A stretch of 64,000 bases of DNA from CAMLOF01 sp041913045 (GTDB lineage: Bacteria > Pseudomonadota > Gammaproteobacteria > Burkholderiales > Burkholderiaceae_C). The notes under the pieces were generated by a model. The model did no database searches, was not told the DNA's origin, and saw only the letters and a list, made by a program, of their open reading frames with translations. This document shows, one piece after another, positions 43,265 to 52,035 of this stretch (its first letter is position 1; every line of letters starts with the position of its first letter). Both the position numbers and the translations under genes were made by a program. The DNA is taken from NCBI GenBank assembly GCA_041913045.1, contig JAYSGB010000009.1, forward strand, positions 1 to 64,000, given 5' to 3'.

Positions 43265-43278
43265 GCCCGTACCGAATG

Positions 43279-43310
43279 GGCCGCAAAGGGATGCCTTTGC
43301 GGCCTTTTTT
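43279..43310 (+). terminator. Rho-independent terminator after dctP
   Basis: GGCCGCAAAGG pairs perfectly with CCTTTGCGGCC around a four-base loop (GATG), followed by six T. It lies 15 bases past the dctP stop and 26 bases before the next gene. Confidence 0.92.
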
Positions 43311-43335
43311 CTTTCCCGTTACTCCATTGCTTGCC

Positions 43336-44274
43336 ATGCCAGACCACAATCGCCATCCCCGTCCCGGTTACCGAGGGGTGTTCCCAGTGGTACCCACCAC
43401 CTTTACCTCCAGTGGTGAACTCGACCTGTCCAGCCAGCGACGTTGCCTCGATTTCATGATCGATGCTGGCTCGCAGGGCCTATGCATCCTCGCCAACTTT
43501 TCCGAGCAATTCGCCCTCTCGGACGACGAGCGCGAAATCCTGACCCGCACCATGCTGGAACACGTTGCCGGCCGGGTGCCGGTGATCGTCACCACCTCCC
43601 ATTTTTCATCGGCGGTGTGCGCCGCACGCAGCCGCCGCGCCCAGGACATGGGGGCCGCCATGGTGATGGTGATGCCGCCCTACCATGGTGCCACCCTGCG
43701 AGTGCCCGAGGCACGTACAGCCGAGTTCTACCAAGTGGTGTCCAATGCCATTGACATCCCGATCATGGTGCAGGACGCGCCGGTCAGCGGCACGCCCATG
43801 TCAGCCGCCTTCCTTGCTCGCATGGCCAATGAGATCGAGCACCTGGCCTACTTCAAGATCGAGACGCCTGGTGCGGCGGCCAAGCTGCGCGAACTCATTG
43901 CCCTGGGCGGTGAAGCGATCGAGGGCCCTTGGGACGGCGAAGAGGGAATCACCCTTCTGGCCGACCTGGATGCCGGTGCTACTGGCGCCATGACTGGTGG
44001 CGGGTTCCCCGACGGCATGCGCAGCATCGTCGACCCCTACCTGGCGGGCGACCGCGAGGCCGCTGTGGCCGCTTACGGCCGCTGGCTGCCGCTGATCAAC
44101 GCCGAAAACCGGCAGGGCGGGATTCAGACCGCTAAGGCCCTGATGCTGGCTGGTGGTGTGATCGAATGTGACACCATGCGTCACCCTTTCCCCAACATCC
44201 ACCCGGCCACGCGCGCAGGGCTGCTCGACGCCGCACGTCGACTCGACCCTCTGGTACTGCGCTGGGCGCATTGA
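43336..44274 (+). CDS. DapA/NAL-family keto-deoxy-acid dehydratase or aldolase
   Basis: 312 residues of the class I DHDPS-like TIM barrel. The Schiff-base Lys174 is in YFKIETPG and the catalytic Tyr116 in MPPYHG. Members acting on sugar acids include L-2-keto-3-deoxyarabonate dehydratase and KDG aldolase. It stands directly downstream of a TRAP transporter and beside an enolase-superfamily dehydratase. Conversion of a 2-keto-3-deoxypentonate to 2-oxoglutarate semialdehyde is a plausible role. Confidence 0.82.
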   Translation: MPDHNRHPRPGYRGVFPVVPTTFTSSGELDLSSQRRCLDFMIDAGSQGLCILANFSEQFALSDDEREILTRTMLEHVAGRVPVIVTTSHFSSAVCAARSRRAQDMGAAMVMVMPPYHGATLRVPEARTAEFYQVVSNAIDIPIMVQDAPVSGTPMSAAFLARMANEIEHLAYFKIETPGAAAKLRELIALGGEAIEGPWDGEEGITLLADLDAGATGAMTGGGFPDGMRSIVDPYLAGDREAAVAAYGRWLPLINAENRQGGIQTAKALMLAGGVIECDTMRHPFPNIHPATRAGLLDAARRLDPLVLRWAH

Positions 44275-44298
44275 CGCCCCCTCACGGAGACACGACCC

Positions 44299-45495
44299 AT
44301 GAAGATCACACAGCTTGAGACACTGCGCCTGGGGGAGTTTCCTAACATCCTGTGGGTGCGGATCCACACCGACGAGGGCCTGGTGGGCTTGGGGGAAACC
44401 TTCATGGGTGCCTCGGCGGTCGAGGCCTACCTGCACGAATGGGCTGCGCCCAAGTTGCTGGGCCAGGATCCCCTTGCGATCGAATCTCGTAATCGCGACC
44501 TCACCGGGTACCTGGGTTGGCGCGGCTCCGGGGTGGAAACGCGTGGCAATTCGGCCACCGACATCGCGTTATGGGACCTGTTTGGCAAGGCCGCCAACAT
44601 GCCGGTCTACACGGCGCTTGGAGGCAAGAGCCGCGACGCTATCCGCATCTACAACACCTGCGCCGGCTACCAGTACGTACGAAGCAACACCAACCAGACC
44701 TCGTCCAACTGGGGGCTGGGCAATGCGATCGGACCCTACGAGGACCTGCAGGGTTTCCTGCATCACGCCGATGAACTGGCCGTATCGTTGCTGAGTGAGG
44801 GTATCACCGGTATGAAGATCTGGCCCTTCGACATGGCTGCAGAAAAGAGCGATGGTCAGTACATAAGCAACGCCGACCTTGACGCTGCGCTGGAGCCCTT
44901 CCGCAAGATCCGATCCGCCGTGGGCGACCGCATGGATATCATGGTCGAGTTCCATAGCCTTTGGCGCCTGCCCATGGCGCAGAAAATCGCTCGCGCTCTC
45001 AAGCCCTTCAAAACCTTCTGGCACGAGGACCCGATCCGCATCGATAGCCTTGATTTGCTCAGGGCATACTCCAAGGACTGCGAGGCGCTTATCTGTGCCA
45101 GCGAAACCCTGAGCTATAAGTGGGGTTTCAAGGACTACCTGCAGACCGGCGTGGCTGGCGTGGCCATGCTCGATTTGAGTTGGTGCGGTGGCCTGAGCGA
45201 GGCGCGCAAAATCGCTGCCATGGCCGACGCCTGGCAATTGCCGGTGGCGCCGCACGACTGTACTGGCCCGGTGGTGTGGGCTGCCTCCACCCACCTTTCG
45301 CTGCACGCCCCCAATGCCCTGATCCAGGAAAGCGTACGCGCCTTCTACACCGGTTGGTACAAGGAGTTGGTGACCGAACTGCCACGGGTCGAGTGCGGCA
45401 TGATCAGCCTTTCTGATAAGCCCGGGCTTGGCCTGGAACTGCAGCCTGACCTGCACAAACGCCGCGACGCTACGGTGCGCATTTCAGCGCTGTAA
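44299..45495 (+). CDS. Mandelate racemase/muconate lactonizing family acid-sugar dehydratase
   Basis: 398 residues of the enolase superfamily: N-terminal capping domain and a barrel with GMKIWPF (Lys), metal ligands in MVEFHSLW, HEDP and CASET, and a general acid/base His in LPVAPHDCTGP. This arrangement belongs to the MR-type aldonate dehydratases (galactonate, gluconate, rhamnonate, fuconate). It begins 24 bases after the DapA-like gene. The exact sugar acid cannot be assigned. Confidence 0.85.
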   Translation: MKITQLETLRLGEFPNILWVRIHTDEGLVGLGETFMGASAVEAYLHEWAAPKLLGQDPLAIESRNRDLTGYLGWRGSGVETRGNSATDIALWDLFGKAANMPVYTALGGKSRDAIRIYNTCAGYQYVRSNTNQTSSNWGLGNAIGPYEDLQGFLHHADELAVSLLSEGITGMKIWPFDMAAEKSDGQYISNADLDAALEPFRKIRSAVGDRMDIMVEFHSLWRLPMAQKIARALKPFKTFWHEDPIRIDSLDLLRAYSKDCEALICASETLSYKWGFKDYLQTGVAGVAMLDLSWCGGLSEARKIAAMADAWQLPVAPHDCTGPVVWAASTHLSLHAPNALIQESVRAFYTGWYKELVTELPRVECGMISLSDKPGLGLELQPDLHKRRDATVRISAL

Positions 45496-45501
45496 AAGGG
45501 C

Positions 45502-45535
45502 GAGGCACCGTCAGGACCGCACCCGTAAGTGCCTC
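45502..45535. terminator. Inverted repeat between convergent genes
   Basis: GAGGCAC (45502-45508) and GTGCCTC (45529-45535) with a 20-base loop lie between the converging stops of the mandelate-racemase-like gene and the HIBADH-like gene. It may work as a bidirectional terminator, though U-runs are lacking. Confidence 0.4.
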
Positions 45536-46448
45536 ACTGTTCGTGCGCGCCCTTCAGGCCGTTCTGATGGGCGACAAAATCCGCCAGCATTGGCACGAAG
45601 CGCTCGCCTTGGCCAGCGGCGTCCATGGCGGCGTAACTGTTCTTCACCAGCGACTGCAGCGGCGATAACGCACCAATCTCGTTGGCCAGACTGGCCAGAT
45701 AACGCATGTCCTTGTGGGCGTTTGTGATGGTGAACTTGTGTGAGTTCTCGTTGCCGTCGATTGTCCAACCCATGAAGGTGTCGTAGAAGCCGCAGCGCAT
45801 GCGCCCGGAGCCGATGACCTGGTGCAACTTCTCTGGTGTCAGGCCTGCCTTGCGGCCGATGGCCAGTGCCTCGGCATACAGCGCTCCGTAGCCCATTGCG
45901 ACGAAGTTGTTGATCAGTTTGGTGGTGTGGCCCACGCTGACCTGTCCGAGGTGCATGATCCTGCCTGCCCAGCAGGCAATCACAGGTTCGACCTTGGCGA
46001 ATGTGCTGTCATCGGCACCAACCATCGCCAGCAGTTGGCCCGCCTCGGCTTCCACCGGTGTGCCGCCAAGAGGGGCGTCCATGAAGGTTATGCCCTTGCT
46101 GGCACCCTCAGCTGCCAGAGCCTGCGTGGACACAGGGTTGGAGGTGGAGCAGTCGATCACAATGAGGCCAGGTCTGCCGTTAGCGAAGACCCCAGCAGGG
46201 CCCCGCATGAGGGCCTCGACCTGCGGGCTGCCAGTCACACAGATGAAGATGACGTCGCAGGTCGCAGCCAGGTCGGCCTGGTTAGCCACCTCGGTCGCGC
46301 CTAGCGACTTGAGGCTTTCGACAGGCGTGCGGTTTCGGTGCCCCATCACATGCAGTGGGTAGCCCTTGGTGACGATGTTCTTGGCCATGCCATGGCCCAT
46401 GAAGCCGAGGCCTATGAAGCCGATGACGGGTGGGGTATTGGTGCTCAT
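45534..46448 (-). CDS. 3-hydroxyisobutyrate dehydrogenase-family oxidoreductase
   Basis: 304 residues. FIGLGFMGHGMAKNIV is the dinucleotide site. DAPLGGTPVEAEAGQLLAMVG carries the substrate loop, and the catalytic Lys is in GHTTKLINN. The family includes L-threonate dehydrogenase (LtnD) and tartronate semialdehyde reductase. It is last in a leftward SDR, DUF1537 kinase, PdxA2 operon, so a tetronate dehydrogenase is a reasonable guess. ATG at 46448 with GGAGG upstream. Confidence 0.85.
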   Translation of the reverse strand: MSTNTPPVIGFIGLGFMGHGMAKNIVTKGYPLHVMGHRNRTPVESLKSLGATEVANQADLAATCDVIFICVTGSPQVEALMRGPAGVFANGRPGLIVIDCSTSNPVSTQALAAEGASKGITFMDAPLGGTPVEAEAGQLLAMVGADDSTFAKVEPVIACWAGRIMHLGQVSVGHTTKLINNFVAMGYGALYAEALAIGRKAGLTPEKLHQVIGSGRMRCGFYDTFMGWTIDGNENSHKFTITNAHKDMRYLASLANEIGALSPLQSLVKNSYAAMDAAGQGERFVPMLADFVAHQNGLKGAHEQ

Positions 46449-46562
46449 GTAAGTGCCTCCTTCAGAACTGATCAGAAATCGAAACGGCGAATGATGTGGC
46501 GTGCCCAAGGTTGATCAGCCTTTAGTCCACAGACGGATTGGCTGGCGCGCAGAACGATGGGG

Positions 46563-47585
46563 TCAGTGCGTGTGCAGTGCACGCTGGCCAGCCACCAGGC
46601 GCGCTGCGTATTCGATCGCGTCGACCATGCTCTCGGCGCTGGCCTTGCCGGTGCCAGCTATGTCAAAGGCAGTGCCGTGGTCAACCGAGGTGCGCAGGAT
46701 GGGCAGGCCCAGGGTGATGTTGACGCCACTCACAGCCTGCCAGGCGCCGGTGGTCGGGTCAATTGAGAAGCCCAGCAGCTTGACCGGTATGTGGCCCTGA
46801 TCGTGGTACATGGCCACCACCGCGTCGAACTGTCCGGCCCGCAGCTTGATGAAGACGGTGTCACCGGGCAAGGGGCCGCTCACGGCGTGCCCGGCGGTCT
46901 GGTATTCCGTAACGATGGGGGCGATCACCTGGCGGTCTTCCTGGCCCAGTATGCCGCCTTCGCCAGCATGCGGATTGAGGCCGCAGACCGCGATCCGCGG
47001 TTGTGTGATGCCCAAGGCATGCAAGGCTTCGAGGGTCACGTCAAGTACCCGGCGCAGGCGCACGGGGGTGAGGCGGCGCGGCACGTCGCTGAGTGCGCAG
47101 TGCGTGCTTACATGGGTGACGCGCATGTTGCCGTGCGCCAGCATCATCACGCCATCGCGCTCGCCGCTTAAGTGGGCCAACATCTCGGTGTGGCCCTCAA
47201 AGGGGTAGCCCGCCAGGTGCAGTGCTTCCTTGCACAGCGGTGCGGTAACGATTGCGTCGGCTTCATGGGCCTGACACAGGCGCACCGCGCGTTCTACCGC
47301 CCTGTAGGCCCAGTGGCCGCCGGCCTCGCCCACCTCACCCACCACCACTGGATGGGATACCGGGCCTACGTCTTCGATCTGCACAAGGTTGCACAGTGCT
47401 GCGTCCTTGGTCAGACCTAGGTCGCGCATTGCACGCGTATAGGCCTGGGCGCTACCCAGCACGCGGAGCGAAAGTCGGCCCTTCTGCAGGTCGGGCAGCA
47501 GTTGGTGGGCCGCCTTGGCAATGATTTCGGGGCCGATACCGGCAGGGTCGCCCATGGTCAGGGCCAGTCGAACAGGATTGCTCAT
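46563..47585 (-). CDS. pdxA2: PdxA2-type 4-phospho-D-threonate dehydrogenase
   Basis: 340 residues of the PdxA family. Metal ligands by position are H162 (STHCALSD), H206 (NPHAGE) and H261 (YHDQGH), with MGDPAGIGPEI at the N-terminus. Its ATG overlaps the stop of a DUF1537 kinase. That pairing is the known D-threonate pathway: the kinase makes 4-phospho-threonate, and PdxA2 oxidises and decarboxylates it to dihydroxyacetone phosphate. This argues against a pyridoxine-synthesis role. Confidence 0.9.
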   Translation of the reverse strand: MSNPVRLALTMGDPAGIGPEIIAKAAHQLLPDLQKGRLSLRVLGSAQAYTRAMRDLGLTKDAALCNLVQIEDVGPVSHPVVVGEVGEAGGHWAYRAVERAVRLCQAHEADAIVTAPLCKEALHLAGYPFEGHTEMLAHLSGERDGVMMLAHGNMRVTHVSTHCALSDVPRRLTPVRLRRVLDVTLEALHALGITQPRIAVCGLNPHAGEGGILGQEDRQVIAPIVTEYQTAGHAVSGPLPGDTVFIKLRAGQFDAVVAMYHDQGHIPVKLLGFSIDPTTGAWQAVSGVNITLGLPILRTSVDHGTAFDIAGTGKASAESMVDAIEYAARLVAGQRALHTH

Positions 47586-48652
47586 TCGTGTGTTTCCAGG
47601 TCAAGGTGCGGCCACAGGGCCAGTAGGTCATCGGCGGCGCCAAAGGCACCGGAACGGGTCAGGCAGAGGGTGCCATGCCAGCGGCCATCCAGAAGCTGTG
47701 CCTGGCCCCAGCCCGGAAGGGGTGTGGGGCCGGCCTGCAGTGTGGTGGCTCCGGTGCATCGGCACAGAGCCAGCAAGGTGTCACCTCCGACCACCGCGAG
47801 CACGGGCGGTGCTGGCCGGGTGTCGACCCAACGTTGCAGTGCGGCTCGCAGGGCCTGTGCAGCCGCAACCGGGGTAAGGGGCTCTGGGGCCATGAAATCT
47901 GCCAGAGGGGCATCAGGCCAGGCCGCTCGTAGATTTCGCAGCTGCTGGCGCAGTACTGGGTGCTGGCTGGCCGTGACTAGCGCGGTGGGGGTGACGGCCA
48001 GCGATCCCGACAGGATGGGTGCCGGGTCGGCAATGGCCTGTGCCAACCCGGCACTGCCGCACCACAACCAGCCCGCACCCGCTGGGCTGTGGGCCAGTGC
48101 GGCCAAGTCTTTCAGATCCTGAGCGTGCAGGGCGTCGGGAAGCCACAACACAGGGTGATCGGGGCTGCTGTGGTTGACGGGTCGCAATGGGCAAGTCTTC
48201 ACCTGTACACCGTAGGCGGCAAATGCCAGCACCAGGTCATCGACGACACACTCCTGTGCACTAATATCTGGTTGGCTGGGTGGGCCTACCCAATGTCGGC
48301 CCCGGGCAGTGAAACGGCCCTGGGCCGGGAAGGCAGGGGCAAATACCGCACCCTGAAAGCGTCTCTGGCGCAATAACCAGGCTACCTCGGCCAGGCTGTT
48401 GCCGCGCAGCAGGCTGTCGACTTTCTTGTAGGCTCGCTCGCCCTGGCATAGCCAGTCGAGGCTAGCCGCCAACATCGCCGTGCTGGCCGCGATGGGTAGG
48501 TCGCGGCTGCCGGTGCTCACCGCCTGCACTTTCGCGGTGTCGGGGAGGGGGCGGTCGAGGAATACCGGCACAGCTTCCTGCGCCGTACACCAAGCAGCCG
48601 CCGTGTCGAGAGCACCGGTCAGATCGTCGGCCAGGATACGCCAATGTGTCAT
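47582..48652 (-). CDS. dtnK: DUF1537 four-carbon acid sugar kinase
   Basis: 356 residues from the ATG at 48652. The N-terminal domain contains ILADDLTGALDTAA and YKKVDSLLRGN; the C-terminal nucleotide-binding domain contains VVGGDTLLALC and a Gly-rich end. DUF1537 proteins phosphorylate D-threonate, D-erythronate or 3-oxo-tetronate. Coupling to pdxA2 favours D-threonate kinase (DtnK). This protein is shorter than the usual ~420 residues, mainly in the linker. Confidence 0.82.
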   Translation of the reverse strand: MTHWRILADDLTGALDTAAAWCTAQEAVPVFLDRPLPDTAKVQAVSTGSRDLPIAASTAMLAASLDWLCQGERAYKKVDSLLRGNSLAEVAWLLRQRRFQGAVFAPAFPAQGRFTARGRHWVGPPSQPDISAQECVVDDLVLAFAAYGVQVKTCPLRPVNHSSPDHPVLWLPDALHAQDLKDLAALAHSPAGAGWLWCGSAGLAQAIADPAPILSGSLAVTPTALVTASQHPVLRQQLRNLRAAWPDAPLADFMAPEPLTPVAAAQALRAALQRWVDTRPAPPVLAVVGGDTLLALCRCTGATTLQAGPTPLPGWGQAQLLDGRWHGTLCLTRSGAFGAADDLLALWPHLDLETHE

Positions 48653-48662
48653 GGGCCAAGCA

Positions 48663-49409
48663 TTAAATTGTGATGCCGCCGTCGATGGCGTAGGCCTGGC
48701 CAGTGACGAAGGCTGATTCGTCACTGGCCAGGAACACCACAAGTGGTGCGATTTCATGCGCCTGGGCCAGACGCCCCATGGGCTGACGGGCGATGAATGC
48801 CTTGCGCGCTTCCACCGGGTCAGCATTGGCATTGATCCGGTCTTGCAGCGAAGGGGTGTCCACCGTGCCGGGGCAAATAGCGTTACAGCGCACGCCAAGC
48901 CCCACGTAGTCGGCGGCTACGCTTTTGGTCAACCCGATGACGGCGGCCTTGGAAGTCCCGTAAATGAAGCGGTTGGGTAGGCCCTTGATGCTGCTGCAGA
49001 CACTGGCCATATTCACAATGCTGGCTCCCCCTTGCGCCTTGGCCCGGGCCAGCAGGCCGGGCAGGGCGGCCTGAATGGTCCAGAACTGGGCTCGTACATT
49101 GAGATTGAAGGCAAAGGACCATTCGTCGTCGGTGGCCTGTTCAATGGTGCCGTTGTGCACAAAGCCGGCGCAGTTGAACAGGATGTCCAAGGGCGGGAGG
49201 GTGGCAAACAGCTGCTGGATGGCGGCTTTATCGAGTACATCCAACACTGCAGTGCGCACCGATGGTATGCCCTGGTATGCGGCCAGCAAGGTCGGGTTGA
49301 CATCGGTAGCCCAGACCTCGGCGCCTTGCGCCGCCAGGGCCATGGCAGTGGCTTTGCCGATGCCCTGACCGGCGGCAGTGACGAGGGCGGTTTTGCCATG
49401 CAATCTCAT
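48663..49409 (-). CDS. SDR oxidoreductase, 2-keto-3-deoxy-L-fuconate dehydrogenase-like
   Basis: 248 residues. GKTALVTAAGQGIGKATA is the NAD site, then NCAGFVHNG, the catalytic S-Y-K set (NMASVCSS, YGTSKAAV), and the C-terminal AYAIDGG. The TAAGQGIG variant of the glycine motif and the overall sequence resemble 2-keto-3-deoxy-L-fuconate dehydrogenase and its animal homologue BDH2. First gene of the leftward operon, divergent from a FadR-type gene. ATG at 49409 with GGAG upstream. Confidence 0.78.
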   Translation of the reverse strand: MRLHGKTALVTAAGQGIGKATAMALAAQGAEVWATDVNPTLLAAYQGIPSVRTAVLDVLDKAAIQQLFATLPPLDILFNCAGFVHNGTIEQATDDEWSFAFNLNVRAQFWTIQAALPGLLARAKAQGGASIVNMASVCSSIKGLPNRFIYGTSKAAVIGLTKSVAADYVGLGVRCNAICPGTVDTPSLQDRINANADPVEARKAFIARQPMGRLAQAHEIAPLVVFLASDESAFVTGQAYAIDGGITI

Positions 49410-49468
49410 GAGGTCTCCAGGGTAGGTGGGTCTAGGGTTTTCTCTAATTTGATCGCTCTTGACGTCAA

Positions 49469-49509
49469 TCATCATATGATGACATGATCGATCTTAATTG
49501 GTCTGACCA
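49469..49509. promoter_or_regulatory. Two palindromic operators in the SDR-gntR divergent promoter
   Basis: TCATCATATGATGA (49469-49482) is a perfect 14-bp palindrome. TGGTCTGACCA (49499-49509) matches the core TGGTCNGACCA of FadR-type operators. Both lie between the SDR and regulator starts, so the FadR-like protein probably represses both directions. Confidence 0.7.
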
Positions 49510-49537
49510 CTTGTCCAATACTGGATTTCCCCTAGGT

Positions 49538-50275
49538 ATGCTCCAAGCCGTTGAACCCCAGCGCCTGTATCGGCAAATTGCGGACCGCCTGCGTACTGCT
49601 ATTGCCGCTGGTGAGTTCGGTCCTGGCAGCCGCTTGCCGGCCGAGCGAGACTTGGCGCAGCAGTTGGGCGTCAGTCGACCGTCTCTGCGTGAAGCCCTTA
49701 TTGCCCTTGAGGTGGAGGGGCGCATTGAGGTTCGGACTGGCTCAGGCGTGTACGTTCTGGACGCGCCAGTGGGCCGTCGGCCTCCGGAGGCGCAAGACGC
49801 GCAGCTGGTCCCGCAGGGTGATAGTCCGCAGGAATGGGGGCCGCTGGAGGTGTTGCGAGCGCGGCAGGTGTTCGAGGTGGAAATTGCCGCCATGGCGGCC
49901 AGTCATGCTCGCCGCGAAGATCTGCTGGCTATTGCTCGAGCGTTGGAGCAGATGCGACAAGAGGTGGCGGCAAATCGGGCGCCCCGGCACGGCGACGAAG
50001 CCTTTCATCTGGCGGTGGCCAAGGCCTGTGGCAACGATGTGCTGTACGACGCGGTTTGCCGTACCTGGCAGGCGCGCAGCAGCGCTTTGTTCGAGCGACT
50101 CGGTGACTATTTTGAGCATCCCCCGGCCTGGACTCAGGCCATCGACGAGCACGAGCAGGTATACCAAGCCATCCGCAACCAGGACGCCCGGGGCGCTCGC
50201 CGCGCCATGCAGCACCACCTGCGCCAAGCCATGAAACGTTACAGCGCGAGCTGGCGCCGCGCTTCTTCCCGTTGA
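49538..50275 (+). CDS. FadR-type GntR regulator
   Basis: 245 residues from the ATG at 49538. The winged helix has YRQIADRLRTAIAAGEFGPGSRLPAERDLAQ and LGVSRPSLREALIALEVEG. The FCD domain has DEAFHLAVAKACGN and IDEHEQVYQAI. An upstream ATG (49484) would place two operator palindromes at or inside the coding start, so the later one is preferred. It lies between the SDR-kinase-PdxA2 operon and the second TRAP system and likely controls both. Confidence 0.85.
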   Translation: MLQAVEPQRLYRQIADRLRTAIAAGEFGPGSRLPAERDLAQQLGVSRPSLREALIALEVEGRIEVRTGSGVYVLDAPVGRRPPEAQDAQLVPQGDSPQEWGPLEVLRARQVFEVEIAAMAASHARREDLLAIARALEQMRQEVAANRAPRHGDEAFHLAVAKACGNDVLYDAVCRTWQARSSALFERLGDYFEHPPAWTQAIDEHEQVYQAIRNQDARGARRAMQHHLRQAMKRYSASWRRASSR

Positions 50276-50321
50276 AACGCGTCAGCCGTCCCTTCTTTCC
50301 CATCTACACAGGAGACAAGTC

Positions 50322-51308
50322 ATGAAGAAACGTCAATCCCTCAAGCTGCTCGGCGCGGTCGCGGCACTGTCCGTTGGCCTGATGGCAGGTACCTCGGTCT
50401 TTGCTCAACAAAAACTCAAGTGGGCGCATGCCTACGAGGCATCAGAGCCCTATCACACCGAATCGGTATGGGCGGCCGAGGAAATCAAGAAGCGTAGCAA
50501 TGGCAAGTTCGACATCCAGGTTTTCCCGGCCTCTTCGCTGGGTAAGGAGAGCGACATCAACCAGGGGCTTACCCTCGGCACCGTCGACATGATCATCAGT
50601 GGCACATCGTTTGCAGCACGTGCCTACCCACGATTGGGTATTGCCTATTACCCCTTCATCTTCCGTGACGGCGAACACCTTCTGGCGTATTCTCGCAGTC
50701 CCGTGTTCAAGGACATGGTGGACGAATTCCGAAAGCGCACCGGTATCCAGATCACCGCGTACACCTATTACGGTGCACGTCACGCCACCGCGCAGAAGGT
50801 GTTCACCAACTGCGAGGGCATGAAGGGTCTGAAGATCCGAGTGCCAGACGCCCCAGCCTACACTGCCACCCCGCGAGCCTGTGGCGCAAACCCGACCCCC
50901 ATCGCCTTCGCCGAGGTCTACCTGGCGCTGCAGAACGGTACCGTGGAAGCGCAAGAGAACCCGCTCCCCACCATCGAGGCCAAGAAGTTCTATGAAGTGC
51001 AGAAGGCCATCATGCTCACCGGTCACATCGTCGATGGCCTCACCACTCAGATTGCGCCACACGTTTGGAACCGCCTGACCGACGCTGAAAAGAAGATCTT
51101 CTCTGAAGTGACACAGGAAGCTGCGGCTCGTGCTTCGGCCAAAGTCAAGGCGCGCGAAGCCGAGCTGACTGACATCTTCAAGTCCAAGGGCCTGCAGGTG
51201 GTCAACGTAGATCGCGAGAGCTTCCGCCAGGCCGTGCTGAAGAACGTGACGCTGGAGTCCATGGGTTTCACGCGCGCCGACTACGACGCCATCCAGGCGG
51301 CCAAGTAA
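50322..51308 (+). CDS. dctP: TRAP transporter substrate-binding protein, second system
   Basis: 328 residues. Signal peptide MKKRQSLKLLGAVAALSVGL...SVFA, then KLKWAHAYEASEPYHTES and the conserved carboxylate-binding Arg in LKIRVPDAPAY, with FAEVYLALQNGTVEAQENP. 46 bases after the FadR gene. It binds an acid, perhaps a tetronate or uronate-type compound. Confidence 0.93.
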   Translation: MKKRQSLKLLGAVAALSVGLMAGTSVFAQQKLKWAHAYEASEPYHTESVWAAEEIKKRSNGKFDIQVFPASSLGKESDINQGLTLGTVDMIISGTSFAARAYPRLGIAYYPFIFRDGEHLLAYSRSPVFKDMVDEFRKRTGIQITAYTYYGARHATAQKVFTNCEGMKGLKIRVPDAPAYTATPRACGANPTPIAFAEVYLALQNGTVEAQENPLPTIEAKKFYEVQKAIMLTGHIVDGLTTQIAPHVWNRLTDAEKKIFSEVTQEAAARASAKVKAREAELTDIFKSKGLQVVNVDRESFRQAVLKNVTLESMGFTRADYDAIQAAK

Positions 51309-51326
51309 CGCCATGAGCCGGAATCT

Positions 51327-51367
51327 GCGCCGCCACTGGTTGGCGGTGCGGATCTCTAGTCCGTTTT
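51327..51367 (+). terminator. Hairpin and T-run between dctP and dctQ
   Basis: GCGCCGCCA (51327-51335) pairs with TGGCGGTGC (51341-51349), and six T residues follow at 51364-51369 after a small CGGA/TCCG stem. It probably reduces read-through, giving more binding protein than membrane subunits. Confidence 0.45.
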
Positions 51368-51428
51368 TTCCAACTGCGCCTGATTTCTGCCGTACCCCAT
51401 CGGGAGTCGGCACTAGGGAGTATTCGCG

Positions 51429-51971
51429 ATGCCCGCTCACCAAGATCAGCAAGCTGCCGCCGGTAAACCGGTTTTTCACGTGGAAGACGAAAGGGTTGAC
51501 CTGTCGGGCACACCTCTCGAGGGCTGGCTGGCCTTAGGGTTTTTCCTCCTGTTGGGGGCCACGGTGTTCTACCAGTTCCTGACCCGCTATGTGCTTAATG
51601 ACTCGGCCGCGTGGACTGAGGAGATAGCACGCTACCTGCTTATCGCCACGGTGTTTGTCGGCTTGGGCATTGGCGTTGGAAAGCATTCGCATATCTATGT
51701 CGATTTCTTCTATCGCTTCCTGCCCATGCCATTTCCGCGGTGGCTGGCGACGGCGGTGGACGTCATCTCACTGGTCTTCTACCTCACCTGCGTCGTGCTA
51801 ACGGGGCTGATGATGCAGAAGATGGGCAGTTACCAGATGACCATCGTCGACCTGCCGATGAACATCCTTTACGGCATATGCCTGCTGGGTTTTGCGTTTG
51901 CAGCCTGGCGCGCATTGCGTGTCATGGTAAAGCATTGGCGCGAGCAGTACCGCGGCGTGGACGATATCTAA
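51429..51971 (+). CDS. dctQ: TRAP transporter small membrane subunit, second system
   Basis: 180 residues with four membrane helices and the DctQ pattern RYVLNDSAAWTEEIARYLLIATVFVG, then GKHSHIYVDFFY. A longer-than-usual hydrophilic N-terminus (~30 residues) precedes the first helix. Confidence 0.92.
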   Translation: MPAHQDQQAAAGKPVFHVEDERVDLSGTPLEGWLALGFFLLLGATVFYQFLTRYVLNDSAAWTEEIARYLLIATVFVGLGIGVGKHSHIYVDFFYRFLPMPFPRWLATAVDVISLVFYLTCVVLTGLMMQKMGSYQMTIVDLPMNILYGICLLGFAFAAWRALRVMVKHWREQYRGVDDI

Positions 51972-52035
51972 CGTCAGCACCTGCCTCCGATCTCTTTCGC
52001 CTCACGTCCTTTTCTTTTTTTCAGGGCCGCGTGCC

